Below the pieces are notes generated by a model. It did not search any database. It was given only the letters and a program-made list of their open reading frames with translations, and had not been told where the DNA came from. A stretch of 64,000 nucleotides of DNA from Arion vulgaris (taxonomy: Eukaryota > Mollusca > Gastropoda > Stylommatophora > Arionidae): the NCBI GenBank assembly GCA_020796225.1, contig CM036753.1, forward strand, positions 71,859,865-71,923,864, given 5' to 3'. The position numbers and the translations under genes are program-made. Below, in pieces: positions 11,265 to 22,363 of this stretch (its first letter is position 1; the number at the start of each line of letters is the position of its first letter).

Positions 11265-11482
11265 GTTGTTACTGCCTGTAATACCGCTTTTTAGGGCGGT
11301 TAGGACCGGGGGGAACATGAGCCTGTGAAATTTCATAGCAGCTAGTACACGAAACTGTTTAGGTTAGGATTTTTCTTTATGCACCCAACAGAAAAAACTC
11401 CTTGGTCATACCGTGTATTGAACCCTGGTCTACCGCATGGGAGCCATGCTCTAAACCATTCGACTAGAAGCTCCACTGTGAA
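11265..11482 (-). repeat. SINE-G copy (tRNA-derived)
   Basis: This is the reverse complement of the element at 55578. The tRNA-like head is at about 11400-11475, with a box B (GGTTCAATAC in sense) and a box A in GAATGGTTTAGAGCATGGC. The tail region includes a GCGGTATTACA-like end at about 11275. Confidence 0.7.
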
Positions 11483-11669
11483 TAATGATTTATGTCTTCA
11501 AATAAACTGAAAATTGTGCTGGTGTAACAATATGTGAATGGCTGTAAAACTTCCAAAAAACCTATTAACAAACTAGCAATGCAAAATATTGATCCTAATA
11601 TGCTCACATCTTGGTCATAATGTTATAATATGACTTTATATTATCCATTACAATATTATGATTTATGGC

Positions 11670-11885
11670 CATACAGATTGAGAGATATTGGTGTTGATAT
11701 TGGTACAACCTCACAAGAACGACATTCCAAAATACAAAAAGATGGATCAATCAACACAGAACTGGCATGTTGGGTCGCTGGACGCTGCTTGATTTGTTGA
11801 CACGGGTATCGGAGCACATATCGACATGTCTGAAGTTCTGTGAAGATAGTCCTCATATAACTCATGACCTTATATAGAGTGTGAT
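11670..11885 (+). mobile_element. LINE group R 3'-terminal fragment
   Basis: Plus-strand pieces read LRDIGVDIGTTSQERHSK, then INTELACWVAGRCL. They align with LKEMGVNIGAAQKDRHTK and INQHRTGVLCRWTLL of the copy at 13890. The final ATAACTCATGACC matches that copy's terminus. Frames are broken. Confidence 0.65.
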
Positions 11886-12119
11886 GTCTTGTCTTAAGTA
11901 AAGAAAGTGACTTACTCTGGATATAGAATTATGACATAATCCATGAAATAGTTAATAGTTTTACTATGGCAGAAACATAAATCTTTCAATGAAACCAACA
12001 TATTGATTTTTATATCGTCATCTAAATTTTCTGTTCCATTCAGTTACTGTCAAGTTTGCCACAAGGTTAGAGTAAAAATATTGTCACCTTCAGCACAAAT
12101 CAACATGTTTGGTGGCATA

Positions 12120-12365
12120 GTCACCTGTGTGTTGCCATGGCTCAAAGGAGAAAAGAATATTAACACTGTGACCTACAAGGCATGTCGTAATAGCCGACTG
12201 AGGTAGGAGCTACTCCAGTAAATAAAAAGTGTCACATGTGCTGGCCTACTTGTAGCCACATAACTGGCACAATGTATAATCGCTCTTAGGCTTGGATCAC
12301 ATACAGATCACAAATAGTGGTTTTACAAGCGGTCGATATGGAGCGTTCAAAGAAGCTGACATAGT
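12120..12365 (+). repeat. SINE-A copy
   Basis: A plus-orientation family A copy: AAGAATATTAACACTGTGACC, AAGGCATGTCGTAATAG, CTACTTGTAG, and an end CGATATGGAGCGTTCAAAGAAG. The core AAAGAATAG has point changes. Confidence 0.8.
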
Positions 12366-12514
12366 TTGATCACTTTCGAAGTTGAATACAAAAAGTTAAC
12401 AAACTATATTTTATTTCAAAATGAGGTAACGACATTCATAAATTACTTGATAAACTTTCAAGATTTCTGCAAAATATGAAATGTTTACATATTTTTATAT
12501 CTCTCTCTGTCTCA

Positions 12515-12915
12515 CGATCACCGCCCAGACTGATGTACCAGATTTCCCATAAATTCTCTTATATGGAAATCTGATTCATGCAGCCTTAGCATGGGTGTGT
12601 TTCATCACATCTTCAGCGCCATTTGGAGCTCTGGTGCTTATCCTTCGACGATGTGTCCTGTTTTAGCCAGTGTTTACTGGGTTTACTCTCCGTCAGCCTT
12701 GGGCTGTCCCCAGTTGACCTGCAAGGCAGCAGGTTGCTATTTTCTTTAGGGTAGCTACCCTTAGACAACCTTCCCTCCCAGGTTGTTGAGCGTCATCTGC
12801 CAAGGCCACCAGTCTTTTTTTTTTTACTACTTGGTTTGCCTGCCGTCCAGTTTTGTGTACTGTTTGCTCCGCTAGACTTTGATTGTCCCCAATCAAACTA
12901 CAAGGCAGTAGTAGT
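12515..12915 (-). repeat. Repeat D copy
   Basis: This is a minus-orientation copy of a roughly 400-bp family of unknown class. Its sense-strand landmarks are CTGCCTTGTAGTTTGATTGG at the 5' side, CTCAACAACC, a GTAGCTACCCTAA block, GCGAACCCAGTAAACGC, and a GGGAAATCTGGTACATCAGT 3' side. Four copies occur in the window. Confidence 0.75.
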
Positions 12916-12919
12916 TCTC

Positions 12920-13885
12920 TGCAAGGGGAAACATGGTTATTGTTCTCTGGATGGAGCTCTCGTCTTTGAGGCTCGCCACCGTTTTGTCCACCTCTCGTTT
13001 CTTTTGAGTGCCCCTTCGCCCATTTCTGCTTGTGGCACTGGATTCAAGCCTCTGCTGGGCTTTCCAGTTTTATATTTTTATATTATTCCGCCTGTTAAAA
13101 ATGTATCGGAACTATTTCTCTTGATAGAATTAAGTATACATTAGCATTGTTAGTTTTCAATTTTCTCCAGCAAGAATGTACTTAATTTTCTTTTGTTATC
13201 CACTGCTTTTTGTAATGGCATATACTTAGAATTATAGACACATATTCTTTGCTTGACATGTTTTCACCCTGTAAAACTGTGCTTGACTCTCCGGTGGTGT
13301 TATTTTGTGTGTGTGTGTCTTTGTTATAACAAACAAATTGAAGTGAGAATCATTATTGTTGTTGTGCTTATTTTTTCCGGTTAAAACTGCTTATTGCTTC
13401 TTTAAGCTCATTGTATATAGCATACCTTAAATGTTTACCACCGTTGGTCTATTATTCATTCACATTTGCCATAGTACAATATTAGTGCAAACTGACATGA
13501 GAAATTCATTGCTTTAATTTAGATGTTTCTGTTATATTTATTCAATGATCCAGAAATGCTTTGGGCTCGATCTTTTTTTTCTTTAATTAATGCCATGTGG
13601 TTCTTTCGGAAAATTGTTGCTTTGTTCATTAAATTGTTTCATTTATCTAGTCTCTGAAGAGAAAGCATTTTATCATATACCATTTTGTTCCTAGTCATTC
13701 TGTTTTGGTGTAGTTATAAATACTTATAATCTATATCTTATGTTAGTATATGTTGCATGTTTCTTCTATACATTTCTTGTCTGTCTCTTGTCTTAGAAAC
13801 GGCTGCTTATCTCTGAAACTATGGCAGCTAATGTGTATAAGTTACATATAACATAAGTACACCATCATCAAATAGTCGAATCAGG
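12920..13885. other. Unassigned T-rich stretch
   Basis: The block at 13040-13071, containing TCAAGCCTCTGCTGGGCTTT, is shared with 24494-24525, so at least that part is repetitive. Otherwise no gene or repeat was recognised. Confidence 0.4.
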
Positions 13886-13889
13886 TATG

Positions 13890-14310
13890 GTGAGACGAAA
13901 CTGGGTGGAGGTACTGGTACAGACAATGATCAGAGAAATCACCTTCATTTTTGTCCCTGGGCACGCAGGAGTTAGGGGTAATGAACGAGCTGATAGATTG
14001 GCTGGCTTGGCTACAATATCAGAGGGGGCTGCCATGGATCGAAGTGACATTCTTCACGCATTGAGAGAGTCTTTCCGAACAGAGGAGTTTCAGGGCTGTG
14101 AATCCACTCACTGACCAGATTGAAAGAGATGGGTGTCAATATTGGTGCAGCCCAAAAAGATCGACATACTAAATATGCAAAGAGATTGATTAATCAACAT
14201 CGAACTGGCGTTTTGTGTCGCTGGACGCTGCTGGATTTGCGGAGATCGGAGCAATTATGGACATGTCCGGAGTGCTATGATAGTCCTCATATAACTGATA
14301 ACTGATCCTC
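13890..14310 (+). mobile_element. LINE group R: end of RNase H and C-terminus
   Basis: The fragment starts inside the RNase H domain: FIFVPGHAGVRGNERADRLA holds the last catalytic histidine/aspartate block. One frame break near 14114 leads to LKEMGVNIGAAQKDRHTKYA and SEQLWTCPECYDSPHI, the C-terminal tail with a Cys pair. The RT and the start of RNase H are missing, so this is a 5'-truncated dead copy of an I/Jockey-like element. Confidence 0.75.
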
Positions 14311-14452
14311 TATATACTTATCTACTAAACTTGGATTCTCCAAAAGGAGTTATTTTTCATGTTTGTTGGCCTACACGCTCTGATATAGCCAAAACAAGGT
14401 TCGTACTTAAGTTGAAAAGGCATACCTCGGCTAAAAGAGGATTTAATCCCGT

Positions 14453-14657
14453 ACATCTTCTTCTTTGCGTTCGTTCTTTACAACCAATTTTAATCACTCT
14501 TTGTGATATGTTTGATCTTTGCCAAGAACGTGTATACATTGCACATTGGTTTGGTAGGCCCTAAACGCATAGACTTCTATACGTTGAGGACATGTGCATC
14601 CGATTTCAGCCAAACCGCCTTACACCCCAAATTTGGGCCCCGTTAACCACTCAAGCT
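14453..14657 (-). repeat. SINE-B copy, internally deleted
   Basis: Minus orientation. It begins with CTTCTTCTTTGCGTTCGTTC (complement of the AAGAA tail) and ends with CCCAAATTTGGGCCCC. The segment that should carry the GCATGTCGTAAGAGG core is missing between about 14622 and 14630. Confidence 0.8.
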
Positions 14658-14889
14658 AACAAATCCCCTACATAACAAACAATGATCCTGTACTTGAGCT
14701 TAGCGTTTCATTTGATATTCTATCTCTTCATTTTTTGCCTGTTGCATTTCATATATTTTCTCATCTCATGTGCTGTAATCTTTCACTTTTGACTTTAGAA
14801 AAATATCCAGGTCTAACATTGGTAACTTTGCATAGAATATGGCATCTATCAGGTTTCTTTTAGTCTGCATGTTGATTAATATCTGCATA

Positions 14890-15212
14890 CAACATCAGAA
14901 AAGACAAGCGTCACCAACATCAGCATAGGAAAGAAAGTGATGACAGAACCTTGCTTGAATTACATTGAGAAACAAAGAATAATGTGGTTTGGCCACTTAA
15001 TAAGAATGCAACCAATGTCCACTGTATACAGTCTTCTACAGCAGAATATCAGGAAAGAAGGCGATAGGGAGAACGCGAAAAAGATGATAGATGGCGTAGC
15101 AGAATTCTGTAAAAAAGCAAAATTAACTATCAAGACTCTAAAACAGCACAAGACAAAAAACTATAGCACTGGGCAACAACCTGGTAACAGTGTGGCGACA
15201 AAAGAAGAAGAA
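14890..15212 (+). mobile_element. LINE group T 3' end with (GAA)n tail
   Basis: The translation contains TEPCLNYIEKQRIMWFGHLI, a basic linker, and a KMIDGVAEFCKKAKLTIK-like segment corresponding to the RxRPxKRWxDGV C-terminus of RTE-like elements. It ends GTGTGGCGACAAAAGAAGAAG. The copy at 39240-39645 is its closest relative and finishes in the same way. Confidence 0.7.
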
Positions 15213-15214
15213 AG

Positions 15215-15590
15215 AATACGTTGATTTTTTTGAGGATTGGAGCTAATTGATATTTCATGATGTTTGTCTACTTAATTCTGGTTTCTATTTCTCTAATTTG
15301 CCATCCTCTGTAAAAATGCTTCCTAGATGCATGATTTAATTTAATATGAATTAAATGCTACATAAGTATAACATCAAAGAAGTTTGTATACAACTTGGAA
15401 TAAAATGCTATATAATATGAATTTGATAAACCTATAATCTGTGTATGTATAAAGTAATGCATTAAGATCTCTTGTTTGTATGGCACACTAACATTAAAAT
15501 ATGTGTATATTATTTTGTATGATGTTTTTATCACTATTGTATACATATTTCTTCTTTCGCTCTGTATCAACCACTTGTTAAACCACTTTT
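15215..15590. other. Unassigned AT-rich stretch
   Basis: No coding or repeat landmark was seen. Confidence 0.4.
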
Positions 15591-15594
15591 TGTG

Positions 15595-15930
15595 GCCTGT
15601 ATGTGATTTGAACTATAGATCGTGAGTAGCTACTGCTGCCTTGTAGTTTGATTGGGGACAATCAAAGGCTAGTGGAATAACCCGTACACAAAACTGAACG
15701 GCATGAAAACCAAGTAGTCCATAAAAAGACAGATTTTCTGGACAGATGACGCTCAACAACCCGGAAGGGCAGGTCGTCTAAGGGTCGCTACCCTAAAGAA
15801 AGTAGCAATTGCTGCCTTGCAAGTTTTGGCTGGGGGCAGTCGACGGCTGACAGAGAGCGAACCCAGTAAACGCTGGTTGAAATCGGACACTTCACCGAAG
15901 GACAGGCACTAGAGTTCCAATAGGTACTGA
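15595..15930 (+). repeat. Repeat D copy, 3'-truncated
   Basis: It contains CTGCCTTGTAGTTTGATTGG, CTCAACAACCCGGAAGG, GCTACCCTAAAGAAAGTAGC and GCGAACCCAGTAAACGCTGG. It stops before the GGGAAATCTG end seen in other copies. Confidence 0.75.
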
Positions 15931-16139
15931 ACATTGTGATGTAAAATTGCGTTCTTTTCAAAGGCTGTGTATATATCACAAGAATGATAAACATGGCCGA
16001 AAAAGAACGATCGAAAGAGAGAAATCGTGAGTTATTGTGCTATATCAGCCTTTTGTTAAATCACTCTTTGTGGTCTGTATGTGATTTGAACTATAGATCG
16101 TGAGTTATTTTGCCAGTTATTCTTTGACCTGTAGGCTGG

Positions 16140-16212
16140 CACATTCTGTTTCTGCATGCCTTTTATTCGGGTTTTTGCAATCCTGCGTATGACCTTCCTC
16201 ATATACCGATAC
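16140..16212 (+). mobile_element. LINE group T fragment, left of the SINE-B insertion
   Basis: It is separated from 16470-16625 by SINE-B and joined to it by the 12-bp duplication ATATACCGATAC. The joined site reads into the GYKAKGLPRKR-like LINE tail. It is too short to classify by itself. Confidence 0.4.
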
Positions 16213-16457
16213 CGCCCGAGTGGTTACCGGGGCCCAAATTTGGGGTGTAAAGAATAGAACCACTGTTACCTTCCACGCATGTCGTAAGAGGCGACTAAGG
16301 AGGTTTGGCTGAAATCGGATGCACATGTCCTAAACGTGCAGAAGTCCGCGTTTAGGGGCCTACCAAACCAATGTGCAACGTATACACGTTCTTGGCAATG
16401 ATCAAACATATCACAAAGAGTGATTAAAATTGGTCGTAAAGAACGAACGCAAAGAAG
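16213..16457 (+). repeat. SINE-B, 245 bp, perfect 12-bp target-site duplication
   Basis: This is a full-length family B copy flanked by ATATACCGATAC at 16201-16212 and 16458-16469. Landmarks in order: GAGTGGTTACCGGGGCCC, AAAGAATAGAACCACTG, GCATGTCGTAAGAGGCGACT, AAATCGGATGC, ACGTATACACGTTCTTGG, ATCACAAAGAGTGATTAA, GAACGAACGCAAAGAAG. The start resembles a tRNA box A (GCCCGAGTGGTTACCGG), but no clear box B was found. Confidence 0.9.
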
Positions 16458-16469
16458 ATATACCGATAC

Positions 16470-16625
16470 AGTGGATACAAAGCAAAAGGCCTGCCGCGCA
16501 AAAGGTGTGCCCAGAGATACCAGAGGCGACAAAAGACACTTTATGAAGTGCACACAAAAGCCCGTTGTACAAATCTCATCGTATCCTGACGCTGTGAGAT
16601 CAAGCAGGATTAGAGAAAGGAAGAA
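16470..16625 (+). mobile_element. LINE group T fragment, right of the SINE-B insertion
   Basis: The sense reading gives SGYKAKGLPRKRCAQR and a TLYEVHTKARCTNLI-like segment. It belongs with the tails at 18745 and 51120 (NGYKGKGCPRKRW, NGYKAKG). Confidence 0.6.
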
Positions 16626-16629
16626 GAAA

Positions 16630-17130
16630 CCAAGATGAAAGCCTGTGTTTTTAAAAGGCTCTCTTTATCACCAGGACTATAGAGCTTGTGTGCATTGTAT
16701 TTATATTCTCCTACTGTGCTAGACACATTTTATTGAAGATGGAGACACAAACAGTTTCGAATGTGTTACACATTCTAATTCATATTTAATTACATGCTGG
16801 CGGATATGCGTGAATGCGTGAGAGTTCTGTGAACACAAGGCAGGGGACATGTGCAAAGTACATTATGCTCACCAGTACTCAGACATTACACATAGATAAG
16901 TCACAATACATTCTATGAGATTAGGTGAGAAGGATACACGATGGCAAAAATTACATGAGGGCATGGGCGTTCACATAAGTTTTTCCAGGAGGAAGCAAAA
17001 TACATTTAAAAAAATTTAGTTGGCTGTTTACTACGAATGGAGAAGACCAGATTCGCATAAAACTGTGTTATCAAAGAGCCGTTTTCCATGTGGTGGCACT
17101 TGCCCTTCTTACATTAACGTATAGATGCCC
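16630..17130. other. Unassigned stretch
   Basis: No gene or known repeat was recognised. Confidence 0.35.
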
Positions 17131-17132
17131 AT

Positions 17133-17288
17133 GGTTGGACAGAAGGGGAGGTGAATTGCACTAGGTATTCACAATTGAATCAAAATACTGCCTTGCAGGT
17201 CGGCTGGAGACAGCCAAAGGCTGACGGAGAACGAACCCATGGTTGGACGGAGAAGGGAAGGTGAATTGCATTAGGTATTCACAGTTGA
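17133..17288. repeat. About 103-bp tandem duplication involving repeat D
   Basis: The block GAATTGCACTAGGTATTCAC and its flank at 17133-17185 recurs at 17236-17288. A piece of repeat D (CTTGCAGGTCGGCTGG) lies between the copies. Confidence 0.65.
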
Positions 17289-17314
17289 ATCAAAATGTAC
17301 CCCCTGATGTCTTG

Positions 17315-17530
17315 CAGGTCGACTGGGGACAGTCAAAGGCGGACGGAGAGCGAACCCAGTAAACGCTAACTGAAACCGGACACATCGCCGAATGATAAGC
17401 ACCAGAGCTCCAAATGGCGCTGAAGATGTGACGAAAACACACCCATGTTAAGGCTGCATGAATCAGATTTCCACATGAATAAGATTTATGGGAAATCTGC
17501 TACATCAGTATAAGCGGTGATCGCAAAAAA
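17315..17530 (+). repeat. Repeat D copy, 3' half
   Basis: It contains CAGGTCGACTGGGGACAG, GCGAACCCAGTAAACGC, CCAGAGCTCCAAATGGCGCT and GGGAAATCTGCTACATCAGT, then GCGGTGATCGC. It is the best match to the end of the copy at 47135. Confidence 0.75.
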
Positions 17531-17847
17531 GAAGAGGAATCAAAATGCAGAGGCTGGATACATATAAACAAGCAGGTATGTAATCGTATGTTGGTATCGT
17601 GTTATTCAGTAATCATATTTATAGTGTCTGTCAAAATTTAGTTTGGATACATCAATTTTGGATAAATATACAACAATTAATTTTTTTTAAAGTGAAACCG
17701 TTCGAAAGAGTTGTTCGAGCTTCCCACTTCTCCCCCTGTTTCTTCTAATCATCTCTGCTTGAAAAAATATAACATTACAACCGTGATGACAGTCACAATC
17801 AGCAACAGTTCATATCTTTAACTTGTACTTTTCTTCAAACTCTCCAA

Positions 17848-18078
17848 AACGACCACTTGCTAACGATTCTTTGGATGTGATCTGAGCGAGCTATTGTACG
17901 TTGTGCTAGTTATGCGTCTACAAGTAGGCCAGCACATCCGATTTCTGTGACGTTTTTATTTACTAGGGTAGCTACCTAGGCTTCGACCGCAGTCGTTTCT
18001 TACGACATGCCTTGTAGGTAGCATTGTCACTACTCTTTGCTCCCCTTGCGAACCCTGGCAACACCCGGGCGTAAGTTG
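17848..18078 (-). repeat. SINE-A copy
   Basis: Minus-orientation family A: GCGTCTACAAGTAGGCC, TTTACTAGGGTAGC, ACGACATGCCTTGTAGG, TTTGCTCCCCTTGCG. It is nearly full length. Confidence 0.8.
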
Positions 18079-18339
18079 TGTTAAAGTTGGTTTCTCATTC
18101 TTCGATGTCATGTGTGGAGTCTGAAGATTACAACTGGGTATTTGCTGTTAAGTTGGCAATATGGATGATTTGTTTGGTCTGAAGATTACAACTGGATATT
18201 GCTTTCGTTGGCAATATGGATGATTTGTTTGGTGATTGACGTTTTTCTTCGACTTGTATTTTCTTGTGACTTGTATCTCTTTGCCTCTTACAATACGATA
18301 CGCCACCTGACAAACTTCTTTTCTTCTTCAAGCTCCATC

Positions 18340-18485
18340 TCGACCACATGTCAACCACTCTGTGTGATTTGTATGGGATCTGAGCCTAAGAGCGATTGTA
18401 CTTTGTGCCAGTTAAGCGCCTACAAGTAGACCAGTACATCCGATTTATGCGCTGCTTTTTATTTACTAGAGTAGCATCCCTAGGG
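18340..18485 (-). repeat. SINE-A copy, 5'-truncated
   Basis: Minus orientation: CCACTCTGTGTGATTTGTAT, GCGCCTACAAGTAGACC, TTTACTAGAGTAGC. The part carrying the AAAGAATAG core is missing, so the copy is truncated at its sense 5' end, as expected for target-primed reverse transcription. Confidence 0.75.
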
Positions 18486-18744
18486 CACCTGACAAACAAT
18501 ATGGTTAGTTCCTCTTTTACTAAACGTCACCTGGCAAACCTTCACAAACTGTCATCAACTATATTTTTCTAGCCATTTATTAATAAATAAGTTAATAATT
18601 TTGTAAGGACATCTTCGCCTTAAAAATTTGGCCCTCAAAAACAGTGCGTAATAAAGGCAGTTTTAGTATGCGTAGTGTAAGATATGATACCAAGAATATT
18701 GCAATGAGATATGATCCACCGTATTATAGCTCTACTGCTGACAT

Positions 18745-18980
18745 AATCTGCATAATGCTTCTCTTGTGTCGTTTAGTACCATATTGATACTGACTTCATC
18801 AAGAAACAACACATTAAGTCGTACGGCCGCATAAGCAGATTACCAACAGACAATGCACCTCAAAGAGCAGTGCTACTCCCATACAATGGATACAAAGGAA
18901 AAGGCTGTCCACGGAAAAGGTGGACCTCCGAAATAACAGAAGCGGTTGCCCGCGTGTCAGTGCAGTGTTTATACTAAACG
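18745..18980 (+). mobile_element. LINE group T 3'-terminal fragment
   Basis: The reading IKSYGRISRLPTDNAPQRA then NGYKGKGCPRKRWTSEITE is the RTE-like C-terminal motif. The frame holds for about 60 codons. It aligns with 51120-51510. Confidence 0.65.
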
Positions 18981-19164
18981 TTTTTAATGAGGACTTGAAT
19001 GTGTCTTTGAAACGCTTCTTTTTGTCACCACTAGAGAGTTTACCTTTCTCTAAGCTCGCAAAAAATTAGCATTTTTCAATGTCCAATGATCTGGGATGTG
19101 AACTACATGACCGACCAGTGGGTTTGTGCTCATGAACGTGTATATAATAAAACACCCGCTCTGT

Positions 19165-19399
19165 TGAAGACTATAACAAGTAAAAAAAGAAGTAAAGGAA
19201 CCTTTCTTTTTATACCACTTGGTATATAGGGGGAATATGGTGTTAGGTCCGTATTTTTCATTGACCGTCGGCACACGATGGGTGATGTGATCGAGATCAC
19301 TCCGGCCGCCTATACTTCTCAGTGCTTTTCCTGGTACCCAGGATTGACCTGAAAGCCGATATGGTGGGAAAATATTCCGCTCCTACTGTGAAATTGAAC
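19165..19399 (-). repeat. SINE-C copy, first part (interrupted by SINE-B)
   Basis: It holds the 3' body of family C in minus orientation (GATGGGTGATGTGATCGAG, CTTTTCCTGGTACCCAGGAT). It resumes at 19652 after the SINE-B insertion. Confidence 0.8.
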
Positions 19400-19651
19400 C
19401 GAGTGGTTACCGGGGCCCAAATTTGGGGTGTAAATAATAGAACCACTGCTACATGCCACGCATGTCGTAAGAGGCGACTAAGGAGGTTTGGCTGACATCG
19501 GATGCATATGTCCTAAACGTGTAGAAGTCTTATGTGTTTAGGGACATACCAAACCAATGTTCAACGTATACACGTTCTTGGCAAAGATCAAACATATCAC
19601 AAAGAGTGATTGAAATTGGTCGTAAAGAACGAACGCAAAGAAGAAGAAGAA
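19400..19651 (+). repeat. SINE-B inserted inside SINE-C
   Basis: This is a full-length family B copy ending in (AAG)n. The octamer GAACCGAG occurs at both edges (19396-19403 and 19652-19659) and is the likely target duplication, though its last bases overlap the start of the element. SINE-B is therefore younger than this SINE-C copy. Confidence 0.85.
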
Positions 19652-19716
19652 GAACCGAGACCACTAGCCTAAGAAGCGAGTTAACTAACAACTACGCTAC
19701 ACTGCTGCTCTCGTTG
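19652..19716 (-). repeat. SINE-C copy, second part (tRNA-like head)
   Basis: It continues SINE-C after the nested SINE-B: ACCACTAGCCTAAGAAGCGAG, ACAACTACGCTAC. This matches the head of the copies at 595-880 and 54672-54945. Confidence 0.75.
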
Positions 19717-19719
19717 AGG

Positions 19720-20990
19720 ACTATGATATCTATAGTCCGTTCAACAACTCATGCCCACAGTCCAATGCGAATTGTAGCAAAACCATCTATTCCACAGTAG
19801 CGAAACTTTACACACAATCTTAGAATTATACCGACGCTAATTTCTGATGGAAGAAATTGCTATAGGAAACCTGGATTTTGTAATATAACGGTTTCTTTTC
19901 ATGTTGGCGGCATATTTGGCAAGTCTGATACAGCATTTTAGTTTGTACAGTAAACGCACACATATGACATTTGATGTCAAGTCTCATTCAAAGGCGTATT
20001 ATCCCAGCTCATAAATGGGGGCCAATGTTGATACTGCAATGGTGTCATGAAATAAACAAGAAATGTAGACATAGTTGTATTATTGTTTTTTTAAATAATG
20101 TCGGAAATACGTGTATAACATTAATGACACTTTTTGCATTGTAATAAATTTGCACTTCAAACTCATTATGTATGTTAAATCAATGACTGTCAACAATATA
20201 GAAGTCAACAATATTACAAAATAACTTCACACTAATTTCGATATACGCCTTTAACTAAATGTCCGTCTCGCACTAATGACGTCAATTCTTTATCAAGTTC
20301 AAGCCCAAGTCGTTATGGTGGCTGAAAAATGCAAGAACTTTTGAAAAACCGTGAATTTCGCCCTGAATGTTGCTATTTTTGTCATCAATGTATTAAATTG
20401 CTGTAAACATGAGTTTTCTTCAACCATGCCAACAAAGGCGTTAAATGTATAGCACAAAGAAGGAAACTTCTAGATGGTATGATTGTTTGAATGGCAATAA
20501 ATATTGTGTAGCGTCGGGAACATGTGTAGTTCATATGCAAGTTTTCAAGTTATTTCATCAAATGGTTACAAAGATACAAATTTTTATCTGTGGGCATGAC
20601 AAGTTGAACGGACTATAATAGTTCATCTTACTATCTGATGTTCATCACTAGGTATACTATGTGGAAGTATTAGGTTTGTTGGCATGTCGCTGATGGACAG
20701 TTCATTCTACAAATGAATACTGTAGTAGTGGAAAGCACATAATCGCTATACGCCGTCAGCTTCGTCTGTAAGCTAATAGCACTTCTGTGCCAAACAATGG
20801 TGTATAGTCTGTCAAAATTGCTAATGGTCTCGGAAATTGTAGTGTTTCCTTCATCATCAGTGGTGACATTTTGTGAATGTGTAATAGTACCAGATAACTG
20901 GAACCAATATAAAGTCTTATTATCTTAACAAATCGTCCTCCAATGACGTAGCAACGGTCATTTACAAGATATACATTCTGTAAATGTAAG
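19720..20990. other. Unassigned stretch
   Basis: No coding region, SINE or LINE landmarks were recognised. Confidence 0.35.
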
Positions 20991-20993
20991 ACC

Positions 20994-21018
20994 ATCTCTC
21001 TCTCTCTCTCTCTCTCTA
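20994..21018. repeat. (TC)n microsatellite
   Basis: An uninterrupted CT dinucleotide run. Confidence 0.9.
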
Positions 21019-21239
21019 GTCTGTGACTCCACTAGCGCTTAGGGCTGCAATACATACACACAATTCTTTTATATTTTTGACCGTTCTCTGCATTGTATTA
21101 TGTTGTATTGTTTTGTGTTGGGTTCCGGCGTCAGTGCACGCTTCTTCGTAGCACGACCAGGAGTCTGGTTTGACGTTAAAGGCTGAATATATCCTCGGCC
21201 ATACAGCTCCTCAGCATGTGAACATACTCTGAGCTTGGA

Positions 21240-21720
21240 TTGTATCCAGTTATCGTTTGGAAAATGATGAAACCTATCGAATATCACATATTAATTTCAG
21301 CCGTTCGAAATTCAGCTGCCATCTTGCCGACACCGGATGTGAATCATGTTATCAAATGCCTTTTCAAAGTCAATAAAATGTATATAGTTTTGCTTTATCA
21401 TTCTGCGCAATGTTCTATTATATTTATACGAGCAAATATTTGACATAAACAGCTACGTCCTCTACGAAATCCAGCTTTGTTCTTTTCTTAGCGTCTTATC
21501 TTCTGCATCGGGAATGCACTGCACAATTATTTTGCTTCACCATTACGTTTTGTTTTGTTTTGTTTTAAAGATTTTGTTTTGGGCGGAGAGGAGGTTTATT
21601 CCCCGACAATTGTTGCAATCGCCAGGCGAGCCTATCATGTGTATATTAATGCTGACTCCTCTGTTCCTTGCTTCAAGTATTATTTGCGTATTCCCTATAT
21701 ATGTAAACAATGGTAGTAGT
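21240..21720 (-). mobile_element. LINE group T reverse-transcriptase core fragment
   Basis: Minus-strand fragments in several frames spell RT landmarks: a CNN.RGINLL-like block (the NYRGI motif), KAGFRRGRSC, an INIIEHCAE-like segment and FEKAFDNMIH, where the F-D aspartate belongs to the first RT catalytic motif. Indels break the frame at least three times. The tail fragment at 22000-22362 is on the same strand but at higher coordinates, the wrong order for one intact element. Confidence 0.65.
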
Positions 21721-21999
21721 GTATTGAGAGTCCTGAGTATATTTTAAATAATTCAACGTTTAAATTATCTTACCCGGTGCCTTGCTATTCTTAAAAGGCA
21801 TAATGTCTGTAAAGATTTACAATTACACCGGGGACCGTCGCCAGTGTTATACGGAGTCACGCACTGCCATTGAGATCTTCCTGTGTAAGAGAGAGATCGG
21901 AGCACACAGGGTTACTCTCTCTCTTTCTCTTGTGTCTTGTTAACCCCTGTTTGGGGCATAGGCACTCAACCAACTGATGTTAAATCTTCCTATCTTTAG

Positions 22000-22362
22000 C
22001 TGTCTCTTGCAACTCCTTCCAGCCCCTCCGTATATCGTTAATCTCTTTTCTCTCTTCTCACTTGCTTCCCACTCATTTGCTTTCCATGCGTGTTCCAGAA
22101 AATGGTCATGTTTGTTATATTTCTCTCAGGTTTTACTCAAGATGTGTCTTATCCAGCGTCAGCGTCTTTTATTCACCTGATAGTTCACTATGATTTAAGT
22201 CGTTTTCATTATAAGCTACTCCTTTGTGACCCTTTCATACTCTCATTTCTTTTATTCTGCGCAGACACCAGTTGATGAACTTTTGCAGTTTATTAGTTAC
22301 TGTTTTAGTCGTTCTCCATGTTTCTGAACCATATAGCAAAACTTCTTTAACATTGGATTTTC
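22000..22362 (-). mobile_element. LINE group T post-RT fragment
   Basis: Minus-strand reading: EVLLYGSETWRTTKTVTNKL, then LQKFINWCLRRI, then later a GAGRSCKRQLKIGR-like segment. LYGSETW is the conserved motif after the RT thumb in RTE/CR1-like LINEs. It is cut at 22362 by repeat H. Confidence 0.7.
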
Positions 22363-22363
22363 T

